Origin: Halomonas qaidamensis
Lineage (GTDB): Bacteria > Pseudomonadota > Gammaproteobacteria > Pseudomonadales > Halomonadaceae
DNA length: 64,000 nt
Reading direction: 5' to 3'
Assembly: GCF_025917315.1 (NCBI RefSeq)
Contig: NZ_CP080627.1
Span: forward strand, 2,418,001 to 2,482,000
Part shown: in pieces, positions 41,494 to 48,445 of the stretch
How the letters are laid out: every line of letters starts with the position of its first letter
Position numbering within the stretch: the stretch's first letter is position 1
Translations under genes and position numbers: made by a program
The notes under the pieces: model-generated
Database searches by the model: none
Seen by the model: the letters and a program-made list of their open reading frames with translations, nothing else
What the model was told of the DNA's origin: nothing

Positions 41494-42903
41494 TCAATTG
41501 ATAACCGTCAGCGGCTTGCTTTTACGTGCGTAGACGGCTTCTAGCTCATCTTTTAGCGCATTTTTTGCAGTTTGATCGCCGTGTACCAAGCGAATGGTGT
41601 GGGGCCAGCGACGCATGCGTTTTACGAAATTGAGCAGGTCTTTTTGATCGGCGTGGGCTGAGTAACCGCTGATGGTGGTAACCCCTGCTTTGATGTCGAT
41701 ACGTTGGCCGTCTATTTCTACCCAGCCACCCTGTGGGCCATATTGTTGAATGGCTCGCCCTGGGGTGCCAGCACCTTGGTAGCCAACAAACAGTACTTGG
41801 TGGTGTTCATCGCTTAGCATGGCTTTTAGGTAGTTCATAATGCGCCCGCCTGCGCACATGCCGCTCGCGGCAATCACGACCGCTGGGCGGCCCGTTTTTG
41901 CTAGGTATTGCACCGTTTGTTCGTGGGCTTCGTGGCTTTCTACCGTATAGAGATTTTCAAAATTGAGCGGATGTCGACCACTGCGCAGTCGGCGATGGGC
42001 TTCTTTGTCCCAGTAGGGTTTTAACTGGCGGTAAATACGGGTAAAGCGGGCGGCCAAGGGGGAATCGACGATAATTTCTAGCTGTTGCCACTGGCTGTTT
42101 TTGCTGCGCTTGGCTTCATAAATAATGCCTTCCAGCTCGTAGAGAAGCTCTTGAGTTCGGCCGATGCTGAAAGCGGGCACCATCACTGTACCGCCGTTGA
42201 TGAGCGCTTGTTCTATGGCGTTTTTGAGCGTGGCCCGGCGTTTGCGGCGGCCTGCATGCTGCCGGTCGCCGTAGGTGCTTTCTAGTACTAGCTGGTCGCA
42301 GCTGTAAGGCGATGTTGGTGCAGGTAGCAAAGGTGCGTAAGGTGCACCTAGATCGCCACTGAAGACAACGCGCTCTTTGCTGCCATTAGCGTGCTGGTGG
42401 GCCACTTCAACATAGCTTGAGCCGAGTATGTGCCCTGCCCGCTTCAGCTTGATGCGCGTGGTGATGCCTTGATCGGCTCCTTTACGCTCATCTAACACGG
42501 TGTGCCACTTGCCGTAAGACACGCTGACAATTTGTGATTCCAGTTGAGCTTGGAAGCGCTGGATTAGCTGGGCATTGCGGGTGAAGCCAATTTTTAAGGC
42601 GTCTTCAATCACCAGCGGTAGCAGTATGGCCGAAGGGATGGAACAGAGGATGGGGCCTTTGAACCCTGCGGCCAATAGGTAAGGCAGCCGCCCAACGTGG
42701 TCGATATGTACGTGGGTAATGATCAGCGCTTTAATGGTGCTTATATCAAATTCAATTTGCAGCTGTTGGAAGCTGTCTTCTCGCGCGTCTTCGCCTTGAA
42801 ACAGGCCGCAATCTACCAGCAGCGAGTGGTGTGTATTAAGGATAAGCTGGTGGCAGCTGCCGGTGACACCCGTAGCACCACCATGGTGGATGATATCTAA
42901 CAT
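41494..42903 (-). CDS. Beta-CASP metallo-beta-lactamase ribonuclease-like protein
   Basis: The 469-residue protein has GGATGVTGSCHQL at the N-terminus and the zinc motif THVHIDHVGRLPYL near residue 60. ESTYGDRQH follows, then the beta-CASP features SPLAARFT, AASGMCAGGRIMNYL and YSAHADQKDL, and a final HGDQTAKNAL. This is the CPSF73/Ysh1-type RNA exonuclease family that occurs widely in bacteria. It has no obvious role in capsule synthesis. It sits between kpsE and kpsT, flanked by family-2 repeats, so I read it as inserted cargo. Its activity on capsule or other mRNA is untested. Confidence 0.9.
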   Translation of the reverse strand: MLDIIHHGGATGVTGSCHQLILNTHHSLLVDCGLFQGEDAREDSFQQLQIEFDISTIKALIITHVHIDHVGRLPYLLAAGFKGPILCSIPSAILLPLVIEDALKIGFTRNAQLIQRFQAQLESQIVSVSYGKWHTVLDERKGADQGITTRIKLKRAGHILGSSYVEVAHQHANGSKERVVFSGDLGAPYAPLLPAPTSPYSCDQLVLESTYGDRQHAGRRKRRATLKNAIEQALINGGTVMVPAFSIGRTQELLYELEGIIYEAKRSKNSQWQQLEIIVDSPLAARFTRIYRQLKPYWDKEAHRRLRSGRHPLNFENLYTVESHEAHEQTVQYLAKTGRPAVVIAASGMCAGGRIMNYLKAMLSDEHHQVLFVGYQGAGTPGRAIQQYGPQGGWVEIDGQRIDIKAGVTTISGYSAHADQKDLLNFVKRMRRWPHTIRLVHGDQTAKNALKDELEAVYARKSKPLTVIN

Positions 42904-42965
42904 CGAAAATTCCTTTTTCGGTGGTGCTGTTGGGGGGTCTTAATGTGGTTACGCTGACAGCTTTT

Positions 42966-43134
42966 GGGCGGCTGCGCCGCCGTTGCGGGTGCCTCGGTTT
43001 CGCTCGTTCCTCGCGACCTCGTTACACCGCACTACGTGTGCATTGACTTTGTAGCGCGTGGTCAGCGAAGTGCACCCATAACCGATTGAATGCACAACTT
43101 TTGTAGCGCGGCGTAAGCGTCAGCGCACCCGCGG
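42966..43134. repeat. Family-2 dispersed repeat, copy 2
   Basis: The core at 42966-43036 matches copy 1 with few differences. A degenerate segment and then the GTAGCGCGGCGTAAGCGTCAG tail follow, ending at about 43134. The orientation is the same as the other copies. Confidence 0.8.
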
Positions 43135-43181
43135 GTGCAGCGCGAAGCGATGCTGCTTTGGAGCCACCAACCTTACAGGGA

Positions 43182-43292
43182 GGCTGCGCCGCCGTTGCGG
43201 GTGCCTCGGTTTCGCTCGTTCCTCGCGACCTCGTTACACCGCACTACAAGTACAGATACAACCGCTGTTACGTCAGCGCACCCGCGGTGCAG
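43182..43292. repeat. Family-2 dispersed repeat, copy 3
   Basis: The core GGCTGCGCCGCCGTTGCGG continues to CGCACTAC at 43247, followed by AAGTACAGATACAACCG and CGTCAGCGCACCCGCGG. The segment after the core is shared with copy 4 (AGTACAGATACGACCG). Confidence 0.8.
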
Positions 43293-43319
43293 TGTTCAAT
43301 ATAAATACAACGTTAGATT

Positions 43320-43511
43320 TTAGGCGGCTTGATTTTTCAAAAGTGGCCACGCCCCTTGCTTGGAGGCATCTAAAATAACGATTTCTGTGATTGTCCCGTC
43401 TTCTGCATAGCTAATATGCGTATTCCAGTTTTGAGACACTTCTTTGACGGTCGTTTTTTCTGACAAATGCAGCACTAAAATATCGTCAGCCTCATCGTAA
43501 GTAGTACGCAT
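43320..43511 (-). CDS. DUF2283-family small protein
   Basis: The 63-residue protein runs from the ATG at 43511: MRTTYDEADDILVLHLSEK ... VSQNWNTHISYAEDGTITEIVILDASK. This is the DUF2283 pattern (an early Tyr-Asp-...-Asp-x-Leu and a central Gly). The ATG is preceded by a perfect GGAGGA and overlaps the stop of the upstream DUF4258 gene in TAATG; a GTG at 43526 would place the ribosome site inside the gene. DUF4258 and DUF2283 genes often travel together, and the pair is suspected to be a toxin-antitoxin module with this protein as antitoxin. Confidence 0.75.
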   Translation of the reverse strand: MRTTYDEADDILVLHLSEKTTVKEVSQNWNTHISYAEDGTITEIVILDASKQGAWPLLKNQAA

Positions 43512-43768
43512 TACTTTTCCTCCCACTCAAAATGATGCATTACCGTTTTCACTACCATTTTGTCTTCTAGGACGGCTGCAAACCATAAAAGATTGTCTTG
43601 CCTATTAACAAAATGTTTTGCCACCCAGACTCGCACAGCATCTTTATGCTTAACCGTACCTGCTTCTATCAATTCGATTAACTCGTCATCACTTATGTTT
43701 CTAGCAGCCATTCTTTCGCTGGCATGACGCGCAATGTGTACTTCTGAGTTAAATCGGTGGCTGTACAT
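43511..43768 (-). CDS. DUF4258-family small protein, possible toxin
   Basis: The 85-residue protein begins with an N-terminal HIARHASERMAARNISDDELIELIEAG (His followed by a conserved helix), then VWVAKHFVNRQDNLLWFAAVLEDKMVVKTVMHH. This matches the DUF4258 compact alpha-beta fold related to RelE/BrnT-like RNases. Coupled translation with the DUF2283 gene (TAATG overlap) supports a two-gene unit. The pair is framed by family-2 repeats. Toxicity is inferred from the family's genomic habits, not shown. Confidence 0.7.
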   Translation of the reverse strand: MYSHRFNSEVHIARHASERMAARNISDDELIELIEAGTVKHKDAVRVWVAKHFVNRQDNLLWFAAVLEDKMVVKTVMHHFEWEEK

Positions 43769-43839
43769 TGTTAAGGCTAGCTCACTTTCACATCAGGCGA
43801 TGTAGCACGAAGTGGTGCTGGTGTTAGTTCGGTGCTTTT

Positions 43840-43935
43840 GGGCGGCTTCGCCGCCATTGCGGGTGCCTCGGTTTTGCTCGTTCCTCGCGACCTCGTTACA
43901 CCGCACTACGAGTACAGATACGACCGTGTTACGTC
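43840..43935. repeat. Family-2 dispersed repeat, copy 4 (between the TA-like pair and kpsE)
   Basis: GGGCGGCTTCGCCGCCATTGCGG leads into the conserved TCGTTCCTCGCGACCTCGTT core and AGTACAGATACGACCG. With copies 1-3 it brackets the two inserted units between kpsT and kpsE. Confidence 0.8.
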
Positions 43936-43963
43936 ATTGTAACCAGGTTACAAAACCTGTCCT

Positions 43964-45061
43964 TTAATCCCGGTGGTCTTTCACGATCATGATGATCATG
44001 CTGAGAATGAAGGCTAGGAAGATGGTGATGATGGCGAAAACGCTGCTGTTATAAAGCCGGTTAGGCTCTGTTGGGTACTCTGGGAATAGCGGGCTTTGCA
44101 ACACGCTAACCTGTTTGAGTTGGCGAGCGGCTTCTAAGCGGGTGTTTTCTAGTGCAGCTAACGCGCTGGAGTAGGTTTCCTGGGCGAACTGGGCCTGCAA
44201 TTCCAAGGTTTCATACTCAGCAGAGATGCGGTTAAGCGAATTGCCCGCCGCTTGCGCTAGGCGGTCGCGCTGTTCAACAATTTGGTCGCGCAGCGCTTCG
44301 ATGCTGCGCTCTACTTGGCGGAGTTCTGAAGATTGCGAGCTCTGGAAACTTGCTAATGCGTTACGCTGGGCCTGCAGACGGGCTAGGTCACCTTCAAGCG
44401 TAGCGACTACTTGATTGATGCTTTCCACCGTTGATGTTGGCGATACTAAGCCATATTCGTTTTGGAAATCGAGTAGTTCAGAACGCGTATCGCGAAAGCG
44501 CTCTTCCAGGCGCACCATTTGCTGCTCTAAAAAACGGACCTGCTCTTCTGCTAGTCGATGGCCCATTGCATTCATATGGTCTTCACCCGCTTCTAGAAGC
44601 AGTGATGCCATATCGTGGGCAAACTCCGGCGTATAACCTTGAACATGGATATTAAGTACGCCTGCATATTCGTCTAGTTCGACGTTTACCCGGCGTAGGT
44701 AGTATTTGTGCAGGTCTTCAATAGGGACATTAGGATCACGCAACTTGGCAAAGATATCACCATGCTCATTGTAATGCTGACGAATGCCTAACTGCTCATC
44801 TAGTACCCGCAACATATCGACAGATAACAGATGCTCTCGTAGTAGCAATAAATCTGCGGTATTGCCCGCACCACTGCCTAATAGCGAAGCAAAGCTTAAA
44901 TCTGGCGTGGCCACTTGAGGGCTTTCTAATACCACCGTAGCCCGGGATACATAGCGCTCTTCCGCCCATACAAACCAATAAAAACTAACAAGTGCGATTG
45001 CAATAAAGGCGACTGCCCACTGCGGTGATTTTTTAATAAACCGAGCTATTGAACCTTGCAT
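43964..45061 (-). CDS. kpsE: Capsule export inner-membrane/periplasmic PCP protein
   Basis: The 365-residue KpsE/CtrB-family co-polymerase has a TM at about 14-32 (WAVAFIAIALVSFYWFVW), a long periplasmic coiled-coil region (about 160-320, FLEQQMVRLEERFRDTRSELLDFQNEYGL) and a second TM near 338-360 (VFAIITIFLAFILSMIIMIV) with a short KDHRD tail. It links the ABC transporter to the outer-membrane KpsD channel. It starts 3 bp after the kpsM stop. The next transporter gene, kpsT, is displaced 2.7 kb downstream by inserted genes. Confidence 0.92.
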   Translation of the reverse strand: MQGSIARFIKKSPQWAVAFIAIALVSFYWFVWAEERYVSRATVVLESPQVATPDLSFASLLGSGAGNTADLLLLREHLLSVDMLRVLDEQLGIRQHYNEHGDIFAKLRDPNVPIEDLHKYYLRRVNVELDEYAGVLNIHVQGYTPEFAHDMASLLLEAGEDHMNAMGHRLAEEQVRFLEQQMVRLEERFRDTRSELLDFQNEYGLVSPTSTVESINQVVATLEGDLARLQAQRNALASFQSSQSSELRQVERSIEALRDQIVEQRDRLAQAAGNSLNRISAEYETLELQAQFAQETYSSALAALENTRLEAARQLKQVSVLQSPLFPEYPTEPNRLYNSSVFAIITIFLAFILSMIIMIVKDHRD

Positions 45062-45064
45062 GAA

Positions 45065-45874
45065 TTATTTTGCCTTTAACCGATTAACAAAGCGCAGGTG
45101 CATTAATAGCCCTAGCGTTATTAAGGTGAAAGTGAACAGCCACAGATAAAGCATACTAGTGCCGTTAACTACTTTGTAATTTTCAAAAAAACCTAAGCGA
45201 AGTGTTTCCAACCCGTGAGGAATTGGGTTGAGCATTAGATATTCAAGCAACCAGTGAGGCAAACTATTTAGCGGCATTATTACCCCAGATAGAATCATCA
45301 GCGGTAAGGAAAGCATACTAACAACCTTACCTACTTCAGGTACCATAGTAGCCGCTACAGAAGTTACTAGGCCTAACCCTAATCCGAGACACCACAGTGA
45401 TGCCCATGCTGCTAGTGCGCGCACTGCATTGTCTGGGTACATATCTAACCCCAGCATTAAGCCACCGGCAATAAAAATAAGAAAGACAAAGCTGCGTAGC
45501 GCACCTTCCAAAAAAATACGTACTAACACAGGGTCAACAGGCTGTACTTGACGGTAAGCAAATAAAGCTCTGTTAGCATCAATAGCACCCATCCCACGCA
45601 TCATCCCTTCACGTACAAGCATAAAGCCCATCAGGCCCATAATAAGCCAAGGTATAAAGTCAGCATTAGCAACAAGTCGATCGCCACGAATGAAACCTCT
45701 AATCGCAATCATGATACCTACGAAGGCGACAGGTTCGAAGACCATCCAGAACCAGCCCATTCGGTCTCCCATTGTTCGCGAGAGCGCTTCCCTTACGAAC
45801 ATGGCATACCAAACACTGCGGGTAACTTGCCAAGGCGTGCGGGCACCTTTCGGTGCACCTTTTACATTTGCCAT
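45065..45874 (-). CDS. kpsM: Polysaccharide ABC transporter permease
   Basis: The 269-residue ABC-2 type integral membrane protein has six predicted spans (such as PWLIMGLMGFMLVREGMM, FVFLIFIAGGLMLGLD, ALAAWASLWCLGLGLGL, MLSLPLMILSGVIMPLNSLP, YLWLFTFTLITLGLLMHL). With KpsT it moves the finished chain out of the cytoplasm. I choose ATG 45874 (MANVKGAPKG) because the upstream GTG at 45925 lies inside a repeat element and would add 17 unlikely residues. Gap to kpsD is then 144 bp, filled by that repeat. Confidence 0.93.
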   Translation of the reverse strand: MANVKGAPKGARTPWQVTRSVWYAMFVREALSRTMGDRMGWFWMVFEPVAFVGIMIAIRGFIRGDRLVANADFIPWLIMGLMGFMLVREGMMRGMGAIDANRALFAYRQVQPVDPVLVRIFLEGALRSFVFLIFIAGGLMLGLDMYPDNAVRALAAWASLWCLGLGLGLVTSVAATMVPEVGKVVSMLSLPLMILSGVIMPLNSLPHWLLEYLMLNPIPHGLETLRLGFFENYKVVNGTSMLYLWLFTFTLITLGLLMHLRFVNRLKAK

Positions 45875-45920
45875 AGCTCTACTTTTTAATGTGGAATAAT
45901 TTAAGTGGCGGTTAATACTT

Positions 45921-46010
45921 GCCACGGATACTCACGGAGGACACGGACAAGATCAACAGCACACAAAAACTTCTTGGTTTTTGTCCGTGGCAACATGCGA
46001 CTTCCGTGGC
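45921..46010. repeat. Family-1 inverted-repeat element between kpsM and kpsD
   Basis: GCCACGGATACTCACGGAGG at the left and TTTTTGTCCGTGGC at the right, with a second TTCCGTGGC end at 46010. It is more divergent than the rml copies. Confidence 0.75.
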
Positions 46011-46018
46011 TCACGCTA

Positions 46019-47746
46019 TTACAGATCGACTGCGACACGGGTGGCGACGGCGATTTGGAACAGTATTTGTGTCAGCGTGGAAGCTAGCTGCAGGTTGTGG
46101 GTAGGAGCAGCGGGCATGACAAGAATTTCATCACCCGGGCGTAGGTTAACGTTGCGGGCGTTTTCTACCGCGCCGTTCTGGCGAACAATGAGAATATGAT
46201 CTTCATCGGCGCGGTTAGTGAAGCCACCGGCACTTTCAATGTAGTCGATCACGTTCATGCCCGGGCGAAACACTGCGGCTTGCGGCACCAGCACTTCACC
46301 GCTAATCAGCATGGAATCACTGATTTCAGGAATAGTGATAATGTCGCCATCCTGTAACCGAATATCAGAGATTCTATCGTTGTAGGCGACTACTAAACGG
46401 CCACTAGGTTCTAGCTCGCGGGCGCGTTCAACGAAGTCTTGAATAAGTTCGGCTTCTTGGGCACGAATTTTCGCTTCTTCGTTGGTGCTAGATTCAGCGC
46501 TTAGATACGTGGTTTCTAAACGGCGTAAGCTATCTTCCATAGATTGCTTTTGCTGTTGCCTGACGCTTTCACGCTGTAGTGAAATGCTTTCCACCGCGGT
46601 CATGTTTTCTGGCACGGGGATGGCGTCTAGCAGTTCACTTAGGCGTGCATCGCGAGGTAAGGCAAACCTAGAGGGGCCGTAATAGCTGCCTTCCACTTCG
46701 ACCACGATGGTTTCACTGCGCTTGTCAGCGCTGAACAGTACTTCATCGCCACTGCGGATGGTTTGTCCGTAGAACATATCTAGGGGGAAGTATTGGGCAA
46801 ACGGGCCATCATCACGGTTACCGCGTAACAGCACATGAGAAACACCGCTTCTTAGGCGTGCCAGGTTTACTAGCTCAGCACCGCTTAGCTGGTTACCCAG
46901 CAGCTCGTAGCGATGTTCACGATGAACATCGCCGCCTACGGCAATGGCTGGGCCGCGCTCTTCTACAACAATGGTGTCGCCATCTTGGAACTGCGGGCGG
47001 GCAATAGAGCCATTAATAAGGAAGTCATACAGATCGACTGTAGCTACGGTACGGTCGTTACGCATCACGCGAATTTGCCGGTAGCTACCTAGGTCTTGGT
47101 CGATGCCGCCTGCTTGATCCAAAAAGTACAGCACCGAATCATTCGGGGTGCCCGCAAAGCGGCCTGGATTTTCTACATAGCCAGTCACAAACACGGCTAC
47201 AGGCTGCACGCCTTGCACGTTGGTATAAACTTGAACATTTTCTGGATAAACCGAGGTAATGGCACCGCGCACGCTGCTTTCTACCTGCTGGCTATTTTGG
47301 CCTTCTACATTTAATGGGCCTGAGCCGGGAATAAAGATATTACCTTGAGCATCTACCGGTAGCACCCGTTCAAATTCAAGCGCGCCCCAAACTCGCACGG
47401 TAATTTGGTCGCCGGGCTTAACTTGGTAACCGGCATTTAGGCCATCTCCCATTGCACCGCGAAACCCACCGGTAAACAGGTTGGCACCGAACGGCGGAAG
47501 AACATCAGGGTTTTGCGGTTGCGCTGACACAGGGCCATACGTTCCGCTACGCCAATCAGCCCGGGGGGTGTCGTTTACTTGTTCTACCTGCTGCTGGCTA
47601 GCTTGGTCTTCCGGCAGAATGGTGTTGGGCAGGCTGATACTTTGCGCCCAACTCGTACTGCTTATTAGGCTACTGACAAGCAACAGTGACACAGTGGCTA
47701 AAGGGCGTTTCAACGAAAGCCGCTTGATAAGACGAGTAGCATTCAT
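46019..47746 (-). CDS. kpsD: Capsule polysaccharide outer-membrane export protein
   Basis: The 575-residue protein of KpsD length has a signal peptide ending near residue 34 (SLISSTSWA). The Poly_export domain begins about residue 107 (YQVKPGDQITVRVWGALEFERVLPVDAQGNIFIPGSGPLNVEG), and SLBB domains follow (VFVTGYVENPGRFAGTPNDSVLYFLDQAGGID, VEGSYYGPSRFALPRDARLSELL, LISGEVLVPQAAVFRPGMNVIDYIESAGGFT). It forms the outer-membrane end of the export channel. It overlaps the upstream lipoprotein gene by one base (TAATG). It is the second gene after the ops leader. Confidence 0.92.
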   Translation of the reverse strand: MNATRLIKRLSLKRPLATVSLLLVSSLISSTSWAQSISLPNTILPEDQASQQQVEQVNDTPRADWRSGTYGPVSAQPQNPDVLPPFGANLFTGGFRGAMGDGLNAGYQVKPGDQITVRVWGALEFERVLPVDAQGNIFIPGSGPLNVEGQNSQQVESSVRGAITSVYPENVQVYTNVQGVQPVAVFVTGYVENPGRFAGTPNDSVLYFLDQAGGIDQDLGSYRQIRVMRNDRTVATVDLYDFLINGSIARPQFQDGDTIVVEERGPAIAVGGDVHREHRYELLGNQLSGAELVNLARLRSGVSHVLLRGNRDDGPFAQYFPLDMFYGQTIRSGDEVLFSADKRSETIVVEVEGSYYGPSRFALPRDARLSELLDAIPVPENMTAVESISLQRESVRQQQKQSMEDSLRRLETTYLSAESSTNEEAKIRAQEAELIQDFVERARELEPSGRLVVAYNDRISDIRLQDGDIITIPEISDSMLISGEVLVPQAAVFRPGMNVIDYIESAGGFTNRADEDHILIVRQNGAVENARNVNLRPGDEILVMPAAPTHNLQLASTLTQILFQIAVATRVAVDL

Positions 47747-48171
47747 TAGTAGCGCCCTTGTGCTGCAGTAGTTGAAGAAGACATGCTTTGATTTAGCACG
47801 CGCTGGTTAACCCAACCATTGGGCGTTTCACAGGTAAGGGCCGTGCGGGCTGCGCCACTTCCTGCTTCTACTACCCGTAGCTGACGGCACTCTCTACCGC
47901 TGGCGGCTAGATAAGGCGCATCGGCGATAATTTCGACATTATCACCCCATGGGCTGCGCGCTACGTTTATTACTGCCCCGGCAGGCGCTTGGGATAAAAA
48001 GCCATTGAGGTTGTCATCTGCCAGTAGTTTGGCTGAATCTGTGTTTAGCACGTACTGCGCTTGCTGCTGTGTGCTATTGGGATAAGTAGCGCAACCGCTT
48101 ACTACGGCAACACTTAACGCAGCCAGCAGCATGCGAGCTGGCCGCGCTAGAGAAACGGGGATATTTGACAT
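47746..48171 (-). CDS. Small lipoprotein with 17-kDa-surface-antigen-like C-terminus
   Basis: The 141-residue protein starts at the ATG at 48171 with a lipoprotein signal (LLAALSVAVVSGC, lipid Cys near residue 27). The C-terminal half has RECRQLRVVEAG..ARTALTCETPNGWV, which resembles the Cys-rich end of the Rickettsia 17-kDa antigen/RcsF-neighbour domain, with two cysteines likely paired. It begins the operon just after the ops element (22 bp from the core) and is translationally coupled to kpsD. I infer that it helps place or pilot KpsD in the outer membrane. An earlier in-frame start would place the ops site inside the gene and is unlikely. Confidence 0.7.
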   Translation of the reverse strand: MSNIPVSLARPARMLLAALSVAVVSGCATYPNSTQQQAQYVLNTDSAKLLADDNLNGFLSQAPAGAVINVARSPWGDNVEIIADAPYLAASGRECRQLRVVEAGSGAARTALTCETPNGWVNQRVLNQSMSSSTTAAQGRY

Positions 48172-48192
48172 GATAATTTTCCAGTAAAAAGG

Positions 48193-48204
48193 CACGCTAC
48201 CGCC
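48193..48204 (-). promoter_or_regulatory. ops element (RfaH recruitment) in the leader of the kps operon
   Basis: The minus strand reads GGCGGTAGCGTG, an exact match to the ops core of JUMPStart sequences. In known systems it pauses RNA polymerase and recruits RfaH to prevent Rho termination in long surface-glycan operons. The 5' side contains AGGGA..TCCCT arms that can form the pause hairpin. A leader from CATAGGT (48263-48269) to the core is shared with the second site at 59884-59895. Confidence 0.85.
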
Positions 48205-48380
48205 CAGGGATTCATACGGGCGCATTCCCTTGCCCTACGCTGTGCGGCTAAAAATGTGGTTAACCTATGCTATTGATGCGAATTCATTGTAAGGGATTAA
48301 AACGCAAGGCTCTACGTTGACAAACGTTATACAAGCAGTTCAGTAAATTTTGCCTTCCTGATTTTTAGCTAAATAAAAAA

Positions 48381-48401
48381 GCCGACTATATTTTAGTCGG
48401 C
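48381..48401 (-). terminator. Rho-independent terminator ending the Wzy operon
   Basis: GCCGACTA (48381-48388) pairs with TAGTCGGC (48394-48401) around a 5-nt loop, flanked by six A and seven T residues. It works for either direction. It lies between the WaaL-like gene and the kps leader, separating the two polysaccharide operons. Confidence 0.9.
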
Positions 48402-48445
48402 TTTTTTTATCAATAAATCATAGACTTAAAATTCACACACAAGGT

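Larger units (their letters stand above)
42904..43319. other. 416-bp gene-free spacer made of two family-2 repeats
   Basis: There is no supportable gene on either strand. The spacer consists almost entirely of family-2 repeat copies (42966-43134 and 43182-43292). The short open frames inside are translations of repeat DNA. Confidence 0.75.

Noticed and set aside
43135..43323. 62-codon plus-strand open frame in the 43.1 kb spacer
   Set aside because: It is composed of family-2 repeat sequence with no homologous look or ribosome site.
41369..43935. Integron attC sites around the nuclease and TA-like genes
   Set aside because: Repeats bracket the genes, but the GTTRRRY/RYYYAAC core pair is not present and no integrase gene is seen.
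45875..45925. Longer KpsM N-terminus from GTG 45925
   Set aside because: The GTG lies within a repeat element, and the extra residues do not fit the family; ATG 45874 preferred.
11763..46010. Family-1 elements as simple rho-independent terminators
   Set aside because: Stems are long and interrupted by AT-rich centres without a T-run; they lie inside operons, so termination at each would silence distal genes.
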